Shown here: positions 1 to 12,776 of the stretch, in pieces | Layout: each line of letters starts with the position of its first letter | How positions within the stretch are numbered: the stretch's first letter is position 1 | Origin: Rostratula benghalensis | Taxonomy: Eukaryota > Chordata > Aves > Charadriiformes > Rostratulidae | Assembly (NCBI GenBank): GCA_013399305.1 | Contig: VXAI01000165.1 | Location: forward strand, 1,086,530-1,150,529 | Direction of reading: 5' to 3' | DNA length: 64,000 nucleotides | Program-made: the position numbers and the translations under genes | The notes under the pieces: generated by a model | What the model saw: the letters and a program-made list of their open reading frames with translations, nothing else | Told to the model about the DNA's origin: nothing | Database searches by the model: none

Positions 1-3000
1 TCCCCACATTTTTTTTTTTTTTTTTTTTAGTGATTTTCCTTAGATTTTTGAAAATGGTCCATCTTTTTTTTTTTTTTTTTTTTTTTTCCTCACGTTACGG
101 CTTGGCATTGAGTGCTCCAGTTTTTTTTTTTTTTTTTTTTAGACAGCCTTTATTGTTTTTCAGCATTGTAAAGATATTTTTTTTTTTTTTTTTTTTTCCA
201 CCCACTGCTAACCTTTCTGAGGGCATGAAGTGTTTTTTTTTTTTTTTTTTTTCAGGCAATGGGGAAAGAAGCTGTCTTTTCTTCTCTGTTTTTTTTTTTT
301 TTTTTTTTATCTATCTATGGCATTCAGATGAAAACCTGTGCCAAGCTGTGTTGGCTTTGGGGCAATGGGGGCTTCAACATTCAGTCCTTGCTGCTTGTGT
401 TTTTTTTTTTTTTTTTTTTTGGATCCAGCTCTTATTGGGGTGAAGGAGTGAGGACTTGTGGTGATTCACATGGACTGAAAGAGCGTTGGGCCAGAAGAGA
501 TATGGGAATGCTTTTTTTTTTTTTTTTTTTTTAAATTGCCTTAGGAAGTCTGCACATGAAAGTGTGATTTTTTTTTTTTTTTTTTTTTGTGGGTATGACA
601 AGGAATGTAAGGGAAAACCAGAGGTTTTTTTTTTTTTTTTTTTTTTGGGCTCCATATCTTAATCAATACTCAATTTTGGCTTTTTTTTTTTTTTTTTTTT
701 CTGAAACAACCCAAAGTGTTTCATTCTCAGGCACAATTTTTTTTTTTTTTTTTTTTCAAGGGCAACTTTCTGGTGACCCCATTGTATGGAGCTTTTTTTT
801 TTTTTTTTTTTTACTGAAATTCAAAACAAAGAAAACTTGACAGCAGGATTTTTTTTTTTTTTTTTTTTATCTCCCCCTGGAAATTGCCTGAAGGACAAAC
901 TGAGTTTTTTTTTTTTTTTTTTTTCCTGAGCTGACAGTCTGCATTGAGGCTGCTGCTTTTTTTTTTTTTTTTTTTTTTTTTTTGAAAACATCAGAAGCCA
1001 AGTCTTGAGTTTGTGCTTTTTTTTTTTTTTTTTTTTACTGTTGCTGAAGTACACTGATATTTTTTTTTTCCCTTTTTTTTTTTTTTTTTTTTCATTTGGA
1101 GAGGCAGACACAATTTTGGATACCTGTCTTTTTTTTTTTTTTTTTTTTCAGTTCTTTGCAGCCCAGTTTTCTTTTGTAGGTTTGTTTTTTTTTTTTTTTT
1201 TTTTAGGCATAATTTTAGATCAATGAATTTCTGCTGCTCATTTTTTTTTTTTTTTTTTTTTGTCCTCTACTCGTGTGGCTACATGACTGCTTCTTTTTTT
1301 TTTTTTTTTTTTTTTTTTCTGAACTGAAATTGTGTAACTGTGTCTGAAAAGATTTTTTTTTTTTTTTTTTTTTGGGGATAAAAGCTCTCACTGCAGGAAC
1401 AGCAAGCCTTTTTTTTTTTTTTTTTTTTCATAGCAGCACATGGGCATGCTCATTTCTAGCCTGGTTTTTTTTTTTTTTTTTTTTAATACTGGCCTCTTGG
1501 TTTGATTTGGAGCTTGGCTGCTGCCAGGGACCACAGCAGGGTCCTGGTGAAATCCAAAACTGGGTAATGAGAATTTTGTGAGCCACAAAATATGGATGCT
1601 GCAGAGCCAGCTGAGCCTGGGCCCAAGCTGATGGAGGATGTACTGTGGCTGCAGCCCACTGGATCAGCTGTGGCTTTCTGAGCCCTGATTTTTTTTTTTT
1701 TTTTTTTTACAAAATGATCCCCTGCACTGAGTAAGTGCCAGGCTTTTTTTTTTTTTTTTTTTTTCCCACCAGATGGGCAGAACTGCTGGTTGGGATGGCA
1801 TTTTTTTTTTTTTTTTTTTTCCTGCCCTTTTACTGATTTAGTCAGAAATTTGGAATGGGGACCTATTCCACTCCCTTTCACAGTCTCAAGTCACCCAGCT
1901 CCTCTTTGCTATTTTTTTTTTTTTTTTTTTTTATCGCCTCTCCAGATCACTCGTTACCCACCTCTTTCTTTTTTTTTTTTTTTTTTTTAGCCTGGTGAGC
2001 CCACGATACATCCCCCTGGGCCTTTCCTGGCGCCTTCTGATGGCTAAAGGTTTTCCTCCATTCCCTTTGTTTCCACCTGATTTTTTTTTTTTTTTTTTTT
2101 ACATGGTTTTAATGTGGTGCATGAAGTAGCCAGGGGTTTTTTTTTTTTTTTTTTTTTGTTTTAGCAATCACATTTGATGATCAAAGCACGAGTTTTTTTT
2201 TTTTTTTTTTTTCATATAGAGGAGGTTCATTGCTGGCTTCTCCAAACTTTTTTTTTTTTTTTTTTTTTTGTTTTCCAGCTTCATTACACCTTTACTAACT
2301 TTGATTTTTTTTTTTTTTTTTTTTTGTCTCCCCTTCCCCTACCCGCCCCCCCCTTTTCCTTTTTTTTTTTTTTTTTTTTTTTTCCTTCTTCTCCTTTTCC
2401 CTTTCCCTTCTCCTTCTTTTTTTTTTTTTTTTTTTTCCTTCCCTTTTCTCCTTCCCTTTTCTTCTCCTTTCCTTTTTTTTTTTTTTTTTTTTTTCTCCTT
2501 CCCTTTTCCTCTTCCCCTTCCCTCTCCCTTTTTTTTTTTTTTTTTTTTCTTCTCCCCTCTCCCTTTCCCTCTTCTTCCCACTAGTTTTTTTTTTTTTTTT
2601 TTTTAAAGGGAGTCCTGGAGCAGAGATGGGACTTTGCTCTCAAAGCCATGCTTTAAAGCAGATGACTGTTGTCACTTACAGGTAAACTGGGGTTTTTTTT
2701 TTTTTTTTTTTTTTTTGTACAGGTTTGGAGCAGCTGATCACCCCCCCCTCTCTTTTTTTTTTTTTTTTTTTTATGCAATAACTCTCTGGAATGGTGTGAT
2801 ATCTCTGAGTATTGCAAGTATGAGAATGTGGATGGGGATCAACCTTTCTATCTTTGAAGGTGGATTTTTTTTTTTTTTTTTTTTCTTGGAAGGGACACAC
2901 TGGCATTCCTGTTCAGGGTATTTTTTTTTTTTTTTTTTTTTTAAGTAGCAATTTTTGAGGTTCAGATAGACAATCTTTTTTTTTTTTTTTTTTTTTGAAG

Positions 3001-4974
3001 TACTGCCCAGGCTGGAGGAAGCCCCTGTGTGTTTTTTTTTTTTTTTTTTTTTCTCACATAGCCTAGCATGAGCCCTGGCTGGAGATGCTTTTTTTTTTTT
3101 TTTTTTTTAATAAAATCACAGGGAAGACTTGAGGTATGGATGATTTTTTTTTTTTTTTTTTTTTAGTAGGACTCCCAGGTGTTTTGCTCCTTCAGCTTTC
3201 TTTTTTTTTTTTTTTTTTTTAAAGGAGGCAGGTCTAGAGCCCTGACAACCTGACATTTTTTTTTTTTTTTTTTTTTCGTAGCTCCTGTGGGTGTTCAAGT
3301 GGAAGAACACAGTTTTTTTTTTTTTTTTTTTTCATGGGGACTCATTTCATGGATGGGGTAGAAGGGGGTTTTTTTTTTTTTTTTTTTTCCCTGCCCCTTT
3401 GCCAATTTGCTGTCTTATCGCGGCTTTTTTTTTTTTTTTTTTTTCAAAAGAAGTAAAGGGTGATGGGGCCAGTTTTAAAATTTTTTTTTTTTTTTTTTTT
3501 TATCTCCAGCAGGGCTTTATCAGACAGGCAAGCAAGTTTTTTTTTTTTTTTTTTTTCCCTCTTCTGGAGGCTCTTGAACGCCAGCAACAACATTTTTTTT
3601 TTTTTTTTTTTTCATCGCCTGAGGAAATGTGAAATATCACACGAGGGCTTTTTTTTTTTTTTTTTTTTTGGCCATGGTCAGGTTTCCTTAGGGGATAATT
3701 GTTCTTTTTTTTTTTTTTTTTTTTGAGAAACCAAAGCATCTTCCCTCTTCACCCAGCTCACTGTCTGGAGGGCATGGGGAGATTATCCTGCTGGTAGCTG
3801 CCCTTCAAAGAGCTCGTTTTTTTTTTTTTTTTTTTTTTCTGCTATAATAATGCTGGTGTTGTTTCAAGTCTGTTTTTTTTTTTTTTTTTTTTTTTTACTT
3901 CAGATCAGGTGCTGGAAGTGTTTGATGTTTTTTTTTTTTTTTTTTTTTATGTGTTCTGCAGTGGGTAGGGCCGGAAAGGACAAATTTTTTTTTTTTTTTT
4001 TTTTCCTGAATGGAAATTTCAGACCCAAATGGCCTTGAAAAAAATAGGATTTAAATATTATGCTTGGCCCTAGGGCATCTAAATAAAATCCTGAAATTTT
4101 TTTTTTTTTTTTTTTTATTCCATCCACATTCTCTTGGGGTAACTCTAGCTTTTTTTTTTTTTTTTTTTTTTTGTTTCTCCTAGCTGGGGTGCCACATAAA
4201 TCCCATGGTTTTTTTTTTTTTTTTTTTTGGTGATTGAAGCTGCAAGTCAGGGTGTTCATGAGCTTGGCTGATATTTTTTAATTTAACTCTCTCTGGCATC
4301 TCCTCTTTCAAATGCTCAGTTTTTTTTTTTTTTTTTTTTTCAGGTGAGGTCTCAGAGCTTCTAGATTTGATGATGTTTTTTTTTTTTTTTTTTTTTAATG
4401 CAACACAGGTTATGTAGCAGTTGTTTGCTTACTTTTTTTTTTTTTTTTTTTTTAACTTGAACTAACACATTTCCTATAGGTTCTCTGCTTTTTTTTTTTT
4501 TTTTTTTTTATATTTTTAATGAGCTCTTGACATTTTTACTCTTTTTTTTTTTTTTTTTTTTTTTAGCCTGGGCTCCACAGCCCGCACACTCTGCAGCTAG
4601 TTTTTTTTTTTTTTTTTTTTCCTGCAGATAAAGTGGTGTAGGAGTGGTAGGATCCATTTTTTTTTTTTTTTTTTTTGCCCAGACCCTTCAGCACGTGTGT
4701 CTTGTAAAGCCTTTTTTTTTTTTTTTTTTTTTCATAAACAGCAGCCGGTGGCTGCCAGAGAAGCCGAGTTTTTTTTTTTTTTTTTTTTCCTGCTGCCTTC
4801 CCCTCCATGTTGCGATCTGATGGATTTTTTTTTTTTTTTTTTTTATATGCATTTACTCCACGATTTCTCTTAATCACCTCTTTTTTTTTTTTTTTTTTTT
4901 TTGCACTTCCCCCCCTCCCCTTTTTTTTTTTAAATGTTTTTTTTTTTTTTTTTTTTTTCTCCCCTGCTGTTTAC

Positions 4975-5015
<41 letters not shown>

Positions 5016-5516
5016 TCTCCTCCAGGCTTCAGGGGGGATCATCTAATCTTTTTTTTTTTTTTTTTTTTGAGAAAGAAGGAGGAGGAACAAGCCCATTTTG
5101 GCTACTGTAAACAGCTCCATCAGCATCCAGTGTTCAAAGACCCACTGTGGTCTTACCCAATTTTTTTTTTTTTTTTTTTTGCTCCTCCAGCTCCCTCTGC
5201 AGTCAGGATGCTCCTCTTTTTTTTTTTTTTTTTTTTTACAAGCAGACAGCCTTTTGGGATATTCTACCAGTCTTTTTTTTTTTTTTTTTTTTTCTATCTG
5301 TGGTTCACAGTCCTGCCAACAACTCAGTTTTTTTTTTTTTTTTTTTTTCCATTCACTTACCCAGGCAGAGATCCCTGTTTTCACTTTTTTTTTTTTTTTT
5401 TTTTCGAGGAACAGTATCAGGAAGGGTGTCAGAGAAATACTTTTTTTTTTTTTTTTTTTTTGGTTTCAATGGGGGATGGAAAAAGGGTCCTTGATGTTTT
5501 TTTTTTTTTTTTTTTT
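1..5516. other. Masked non-genic sequence, nothing recognised
   Basis: The 36-base readable pieces show no coding, RNA or transposon signature I can name. Unfilled grid slots include 345-364, 457-476, 1521-1652, 2025-2044, 2633-2652, 2801-2820, 3753-3772, 4033-4052, 4257-4276 and 5097-5116. A T run of 35 at 4978-5012 is 15 native T plus one block. Reading frames here owe their length to the T blocks, which remove stop codons. Confidence 0.6.
2346..2579 (+). repeat. Polypyrimidine tract (C/T only)
   Basis: Every readable base in this 234-base interval is C or T, mostly short CCTTTTCC-like strings. Four comb blocks (2361-2380, 2417-2436, 2473-2492, 2529-2548) fall inside it. The composition is shared by all readable pieces, so the tract is native and probably continued under the blocks. 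Such tracts are common in bird genomes. Confidence 0.8.
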
Positions 5517-6040
5517 CGAGGTTGGAAAGGATTCTTCAGATCATTGAGTCCATTTTTTTTTTTTTTTTTTTTAAAAGCCACCACTAAAACTCAGCACCAC
5601 ATCTGCTCTTTTTTTTTTTTTTTTTTTTGATGGTGACACAACCATTTCCCTGGGCAGCCTGTTCTTTTTTTTTTTTTTTTTTTTAGTGAAGAAATTTTTG
5701 CTAATATCCATCCTAAACCTCCCCTACCACAACTTGAGGCCATTTTGTCCTGTCCTATCATCTGTGACTTGGGAGATTTTTTTTTTTTTTTTTTTTTACA
5801 ACCTCCTTTCAACCTGAAGAGCTGTAGAGAGATTTTTTTTTTTTTTTTTTTTGCTGAACACCCCCATCTCCCTCAGCCATTCCTCACATTTTTTTTTTTT
5901 TTTTTTTTTGGAGCTCTGTTGCCCTTCTCTGGACCTGCTCCAGGTTTTTTTTTTTTTTTTTTTTTAAGGGGCCCAAAACTGAACACACACTGGAGGTGGG
6001 TTTTTTTTTTTTTTTTTTTTAAAGGGATGATCACATCCTA
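5517..6040 (-). mobile_element. CR1 retrotransposon 3' fragment
   Basis: Readable pieces follow the minus-strand order of a CR1 3' end. A GGTTGGAAAGG stretch near the 3' terminus is followed by CCCTGGGCAGCCTGTTC, then GTGAAGAAATTTTTGCTAATATCC, CTTGAGGCCATTTTGTCC, CTCTGTTGCCCTTCTCTGGA and GGGGCCCAAAACTGAACACA. The last parts correspond to the C-terminal end of ORF2. Roughly every third block of bases is hidden by the comb, but spacing between CR1 landmarks is kept. The 3' terminus probably lies under the block at 5497-5516. It is a non-coding relic, and the right boundary is approximate. Confidence 0.9.
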
Positions 6041-9000
6041 GTTGAAGTAAGAAGGCTTTTTTTTTTTTTTTTTTTTCTTCTGCTTCCACCTCTGGAGGAC
6101 AGGCAGTGATGTTTTTTTTTTTTTTTTTTTTTAAAAGAGGTTATTAGCTCCTTCTCAGGGACTTTTGGTGCTGGAAGAAACCCCAGAAAATACCTAGGTG
6201 TTGCAGTTTCAAGCTTTTCTAGGTTTTTTTTTTTTTTTTTTTTTCCTGATCTGGCAGCAGGGAGAGAAGAGACATTTTCTTTTTTTTTTTTTTTTTTTTT
6301 TCCTTGCTTGACCTACCCAGTGGCTGGGGAAGGTGCTTTTTTTTTTTTTTTTTTTTTACCCTAATATATAGATATTTTTGCAGTTATGCCAGTTTTTTTT
6401 TTTTTTTTTTTTGGATGGATGCCTGGAGTCCGAATTGTTCCAGCAGTGTTTTTTTTTTTTTTTTTTTTCTTGGCACGGCGGGTACATACTTGCAGCACAG
6501 AAATTTTTTTTTTTTTTTTTTTTTGCTGCCAGCTGCCCTGGCTGTCTCCTGGCTGCTAGGTTTTTTTTTTTTTTTTTTTTTAAATTCCCCCACCGATGAG
6601 GTGACACTTTGCTTTTTTTTTTTTTTTTTTTTTTTTAAGATCTACTTGAGCATGCAGAAGGGGTAGGGGGGATTTTTTTTTTTTTTTTTTTTTGGCCCAC
6701 CCAGCACAGCGGGAGCTGTGGGACTGGCTTTTTTTTTTTTTTTTTTTTGGATATTTGCAGAGGGGAGAGAAGCTGGCATCTCCTTTTTTTTTTTTTTTTT
6801 TTTTCCAGCCTTTTCTTAATACCCGCTTTGAGCTCTAAAGTTTTTTTTTTTTTTTTTTTTAGCTCTCTGCTGAAATGACACACGGACCATAGCAGGTTTT
6901 TTTTTTTTTTTTTTTTAGGGATGCTCAGACACTGAGGGTTTGTTTTGTTTCATTTTTTTTTTTTTTTTTTTTACCCAGGCGAGACAAAAACAAATATGCA
7001 AAGTGCATTTTTTTTTTTTTTTTTTTTTCAGCAGGGTCGTGGTTTTGCCCGCTCTTGATGGTCTTTTTTTTTTTTTTTTTTTTTAGATTAGCTTGCAAGG
7101 AGCACTACAGTCCTTGAAGCTTTTTTTTTTTTTTTTTTTTAGATATTTGATGACTCCAGCTCTTCCAAGCTATCCCTTTTTTTTTTTTTTTTTTTTTATG
7201 GACAAAAGGCTCTGTGAAATTTTGCCAGAAAATTTTTTTTTTTTTTTTTTTTTGAGCTTTCTGCTCAGAGTTTGAGCTGAAAATTTGTTTTTTTTTTTTT
7301 TTTTTTTTCTCTGAGAGATGTTTGCATCCCTCAACATGAACACGAATTATGCAGGACTAAATAAGAGTTTTTAAGGTCACAAGAGTGACAGTGAAGGTGG
7401 TTTTTTTTTTTTTTTTTTTTTGCAGAGCTGAATGTGCCAGCTCAGACACAGCCCTGTTTTTTTTTTTTTTTTTTTTCTTAAACCCCCTTTGCTTTCCCTC
7501 TAGAAATGTTGCTTTTTTTTTTTTTTTTTTTTCAACTTGCTCCATCCACTCAATGCAGCAGAAATACATTTTTTTTTTTTTTTTTTTTCTGCTGTACCTG
7601 TGGTCTGGTGGTACCTACCCTTGCTTTTTTTTTTTTTTTTTTTTGTAGGGCCGCTTATGGAAAGGGGACCAGTGGGAGGATTTTTTTTTTTTTTTTTTTT
7701 GATAAGGCTGATCTGCAGTCACTACAGATGCCCCCATTTTTTTTTTTTTTTTTTTTTGGCACAGCTGAGTCTCCACCACTTTGCTATCACCTTTTTTTTT
7801 TTTTTTTTTTTTTCCTGTATGTCAAATCGTTTGGGTTTCTTGTATCTCTTTTTTTTTTTTTTTTTTTTGCTAAGTCGTACTCCAGGCTATTTGCATATTG
7901 AGGCTTTTTTTTTTTTTTTTTTTTTCTTCTTTAACTTCTGGGCTGGGAAATCATGTAAAATTTTTTTTTTTTTTTTTTTTGACTTCATGCTTCGGTCTCA
8001 ATTTCTCATGAATGATTTTTTTTTTTTTTTTTTTTTAAAGGCATAAATCAAGAACTCTCCTAATTTCAGCAATTTTTTTTTTTTTTTTTTTTGCACCAAA
8101 AGGAAAGACATCGTTAGATGCAGATAAATTTTTTTTTTTTTTTTTTTTCTGATGGCTTTGGTGTGTCCTACAGAAGTCCTGAAGTTTTTTTTTTTTTTTT
8201 TTTTAATCAGCAGGGGCTGCAAATGGCAATTTTCTGAAAATTTTTTTTTTTTTTTTTTTTCTGCCTGCACAGCTGATAAATGTTCCATCTGTAAGGTTTT
8301 TTTTTTTTTTTTTTTTGCATGACTCTGTAGAAAGGTTGTAACACTTTTATATTTTTTTTTTTTTTTTTTTTTCAAAGGGTAAATTGGTTAATGGTTATGG
8401 GGAGCTCTTTTTTTTTTTTTTTTTTTTTTTTCCTGGATCTTCTTTGCCTGGTGGTTGTGGGGTGTTTTTTTTTTTTTTTTTTTTCTGGAGCTTCCCTAGG
8501 TTATATTCCACTTCTTGTGCTTTTTTTTTTTTTTTTTTTTTGTGACCAGTACGTGAGGAGAGGAGGAGGAGGAGGGTTTTTTTTTTTTTTTTTTTTAGAA
8601 AGAAAGATGAATTTCTTTTCTGTGTCATGGACTTTTTTTTTTTTTTTTTTTTACCTAAATTGGAGATTCACCAAGACTCTGCTCCCAGTTTTTTTTTTTT
8701 TTTTTTTTCCTTTAGGTGTCAAAGCTCTGACTTTCAGAGATATAGAGAGGTAAGAGGTCCTTCCTTTGAGTAGGAAAAGAATTTGTTATCATGCAGATAA
8801 GCTACTCTGCTGGCAGACCTGCATGGATGGAGGGAGAGCAGCTGTGAGGGATCTGGAAGAACATCTCCCACCAGCACAGCTACCAGTGGAGGATGCCTCA
8901 TGGCTAGGATCACCTTGTAAAATGGCCATGCTGATGGGATGCATTTAAGGTAGAAAAATGGTAACTTACCCAAGTGGAAATGCATTCCTGCTGAAAGTGG

Positions 9001-10780
9001 CTGCCCTTACCAAAGACAGCACTTGACTGACTTCCCCAGCCTGTGACAGACAGGGAATCCTAAACCATAGGCTCCATCCGTGTCCTTCCTGCACTGAAAT
9101 CCTGTCTCCCTATTAAAGGCATACAAGATGGGTCTTTTGCTCTTTGCTGATGCCTTTGTCCAGCCTGCAGCAACTTCTGCTGTTTCCCTACTTATTTTTA
9201 CCAACCACTGCAATTACACCCTGCTTTTCTCCTGGGTTTGCGACACCTCTGGGTTTAACAATACCTGGAAGGGTAATTAAAGGCTTGTTCTGCCCATTGT
9301 CACCTTCCCACACCAGTGATGAGCGGCTTGTATAAATCCCAGGTTCATCCTCTGGGATCTTCCAGTCCCAAGGAATGGGAGCGGGAGGGGAGAGCATCAC
9401 AGGGGAAAGACAAGATGTCCCCCCAGTCTTGCATCTACCCCTGAGGACAGGTACAACCTGACTCAGTGTGTAAGAGAAGACACTGTGAATAAATAGGAAT
9501 GGGATGCTGGTCCAGAGAGAACTTTCTGTTTTTTTTTTTTTTTTTTTTAGTGACATCATTTCCATCATTTCCATTTGCACTCCATTTTTTTTTTTTTTTT
9601 TTTTCATCAGGCACCTCGCTGGGAAAGTGGTGGGTTCCTTTGCAAGACGAAGCTGAAGGGAATGCCTGAGCTGTAATTGTCAACAATATAAATGACTTTT
9701 TTTTTTTTTTTTTTTTCTATATCTAATGCAAATCCTGACTGTCTCCAAGGTATTTTTTTTTTTTTTTTTTTTGAAATAATAACAATTATCTTACATCATC
9801 TGCAGCCATTTTTTTTTTTTTTTTTTTTTATTTAAGGAACTACATAGGTGTGCATTTATAAACCTTTTTTTTTTTTTTTTTTTTACAGGTCTACATGTAA
9901 TCAGCCCATCCTCAGCACCCTTTTTTTTTTTTTTTTTTTTGGTAAATACAGAGAATTATCTTTATACCTCTGGGGATTTTTTTTTTTTTTTTTTTTATTT
10001 TTAGCAAATGAGCTGGAACTCTGATGCTTGGTTTTTTTTTTTTTTTTTTTTTTCACAGTCATGGGCTCGGTACATGCAGGCAGACACATTTTTTTTTTTT
10101 TTTTTTTTAAGCAAGATGCTAATGGGATGAATGCACCACAATGTTTTTTTTTTTTTTTTTTTTTAAGAAGTAACAGAGGTTTTAGCATATGTATAATCTC
10201 TTTTTTTTTTTTTTTTTTTTTGAGAGATTGGAGATCAATCTTCTATTTTCCCACATTTTTTTTTTTTTTTTTTTTTCTGTCCTTCATAAGGCAGGTCCGT
10301 AAAGTTCAGGTGTTTTTTTTTTTTTTTTTTTTTGTCAGAAGCTTGGAAGCAATGTAAGAGCCACAACTTTTTTTTTTTTTTTTTTTTTAACCTGACTTGA
10401 GAAAATAAATAAGTGCAACAGATTTTTTTTTTTTTTTTTTTTTTAATTTCACATGAAGTTCTCTTGAAAACAACCAAGAATTTTTTTTTTTTTTTTTTTT
10501 CATAATAAACGTTGGGTTCTCTTTACTTGTTGTCAATTTTTTTTTTTTTTTTTTTTACCCATTGCTTGCAGGCTGGGGGGAAGAAAAAAAGCTTTTTTTT
10601 TTTTTTTTTTTTGGAAGACACAGCCCAGCAGTGCCTGACCATTGTCTGTTTTTTTTTTTTTTTTTTTTTCAGGGCAGTTCTGGAAAATGGGAGGCAACAT
10701 CTAATTTTTTTTTTTTTTTTTTTTAGATGGTTGAAAGTTAGATATAAAGAACCCTCATGGTTTTTTTTTTTTTTTTTTTT
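6041..10780. other. Masked non-genic sequence, nothing recognised
   Basis: I see no repeat family or gene here. The comb is nearly continuous except for single missing blocks (6161-6180, 7337-7356) and the clean interval described separately. All long frames in this stretch are runs of Phe or Lys every 18-19 residues created by the T blocks. Confidence 0.6.
8709..9528. other. Clean block inside the comb (14 empty slots)
   Basis: This is ordinary mixed-composition sequence of about 820 bases with no T blocks. The comb resumes at 9529-9548 in the original phase. There is no recognised repeat, and frames are short on both strands. It is likely intergenic or intronic. Confidence 0.7.
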
Positions 10781-11239
10781 ATCAGAGAGTGTACAGCAAA
10801 GAAAGGGCTGCAAAGTTTTTTTTTTTTTTTTTTTTTCACTCCTATGAGGAAACGTTGAGGGACTCGGGTCTTTTTTTTTTTTTTTTTTTTTTGGGGGATG
10901 TGATCAACTCCTATAAATACTTAAAGTGTTTTTTTTTTTTTTTTTTTTCCACTCTTTTTTCAGTGGTGCCCAGTGACAGGACAATTTTTTTTTTTTTTTT
11001 TTTTGAACATGGGAAGTTCCATCTAAACATGAGGAAGAACTACTTCACTTTGAGGGTGGCAGAGCCCGAAGAGACTGCCCAGAGAAGTGTTGGAGTTTTT
11101 TTTTTTTTTTTTTTTTAAAACCCACCTGGATATGTTCTTGTGCAACCTGCTCTTTTTTTTTTTTTTTTTTTTAGGGGACTTGGACTGGATGATCTCTGGA
11201 GGTCCCTCTTTTTTTTTTTTTTTTTTTTGATTCTGTGAC
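10781..11239 (+). mobile_element. CR1 retrotransposon 3' fragment
   Basis: Pieces read along a CR1 3' region in sense orientation. A degraded AGAGTGTACAGCAAAGAAAGGGCT is followed by CCTATGAGGAAACGTTGAGG, CAGTGGTGCCCAGTGACAGGA, ATCTAAACATGAGGAAGAAC, CTGCCCAGAGAAGTGTTGGAG, AACCCACCTGGATATGTTC and the 3' end GGACTGGATGATCTCTGGAGG, then GATTCTGTGAC. It is the same subfamily as the copies at 23.4 and 47.35 kb. It carries six or more overwritten blocks. Confidence 0.88.
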
Positions 11240-12572
11240 AAAGACAGGGTTTAGAAGAGCAGGTTTTTTTTTTTTTTTTTTTTTGTTAAAAAAAATAATA
11301 AATTCCTCCCCCAAAAGAGGTTTTTTTTTTTTTTTTTTTTCCAATTGGAAATGACTGGTTTGCACTGGCAAGCTACTTTTTTTTTTTTTTTTTTTTCGGA
11401 CTTCTCTACAATCACTCACACGAGTAAGCACTTTTTTTTTTTTTTTTTTTTTGGAAGGAGCTAATAAGCACACAGATAAAATCTTATTTTTTTTTTTTTT
11501 TTTTTTTTCACGTGATTTATATCTCAGTTGGTGACTTCATATGTTTTTTTTTTTTTTTTTTTTTAGTATCGGAATTCATAATTCATTTTTACAATGCGTT
11601 TTTTTTTTTTTTTTTTTTTTAGGAAGTTTTCCGAGAGAAAGAAAACTCTGTGAGCATTTTTTTTTTTTTTTTTTTTATTTTGACAGGGAGAGACTCCTGC
11701 TGACTTGAGGGGTTTTTTTTTTTTTTTTTTTTTGGCAACGGAGTGGACAGCGGTTAATAAAAAGCGTGCCTGTTAGACATGCTGGAGCTTGGGTAAGTCG
11801 GAGCAGATTGGGAGCTGACTGCAGTTTTTTTTTTTTTTTTTTTTAGCAGGGAGCTGCGTGCTGGCCAGAGTCTCACCACCTTTTTTTTTTTTTTTTTTTT
11901 GTTCATCTAAACGACAACAGCCTTGGATGAGTCAAGTTTTTTTTTTTTTTTTTTTTGGTGGAGGAGAGAGAGGGGGATTAGAGGAACGGAGGTTTTTTTT
12001 TTTTTTTTTTTTAAAACCATTCCAAACCTTATGTTTATCCAAGGAAAATTTTTTTTTTTTTTTTTTTTTGTATATCATTTCTGGAGCTATACATTTCCTT
12101 CACGTTTTTTTTTTTTTTTTTTTTGCATGTATCAGGTTTTTTTCCTCAATGCAGGAACATTTTTTTTTTTTTTTTTTTTTGGTAGCAATTCATTTTTTCT
12201 TGGCGTTAGGAAAAGCTTTTTTTTTTTTTTTTTTTTTAACTCCGCTCACCTGATCTGCAGCACAGAAACTTCTTTTTTTTTTTTTTTTTTTTATCCATTA
12301 TATGAGTTGAGTCAATGTCGTCCCTGTCTTTTTTTTTTTTTTTTTTTTTTTGCTGCAAAATGCCAGTAAGTCACATTTGGTAGGCAACCAGTGCTTCTGT
12401 TGGAACAAGGCTAATGGGCACTTGCACCGCCAAGCGCAGGTTTTTTTTTTTTTTTTTTTTATCTAAACTACATGAGCCACTGCCTGTCCCACAGCATTTT
12501 TTTTTTTTTTTTTTTTTAACCAAGAATAAAACATCATACATATCCATTCTAGTTTTTTTTTTTTTTTTTTTT
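11240..12572. other. Masked sequence, nothing recognised
   Basis: Readable pieces are unique and AT-rich with no family signature. One slot (11769-11788) is empty and shows ordinary sequence. Confidence 0.5.
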
Positions 12573-12776
12573 CTATTTAGAATCAAAGAATTGTCTAGGT
12601 TGGAAGGTTTTTTTTTTTTTTTTTTTTTCAACCATCAACCCAAGACTGACAAAACCACCCCTAAGCCATGTTCCTCAGCACCAAGTCTGCCTGGCTTTTA
12701 AATAACACCATGAGATGGTGTTTTTTTTTTTTTTTTTTTTGCCTGTTACAGTGTTTGACAACCCATATGGTGAGGG
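12573..12776 (-). mobile_element. CR1 retrotransposon 3'-terminal fragment
   Basis: The fragment starts with AATCAAAGAATTGTCTAGGTTGG, the complement of a CR1 3' end. It continues through CTAAGCCATGTTCCTCAGCACC and GCCTGTTACAGTGTTTGACAACCC. After 12776 the similarity to the usual CR1 order is lost. Confidence 0.75.
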
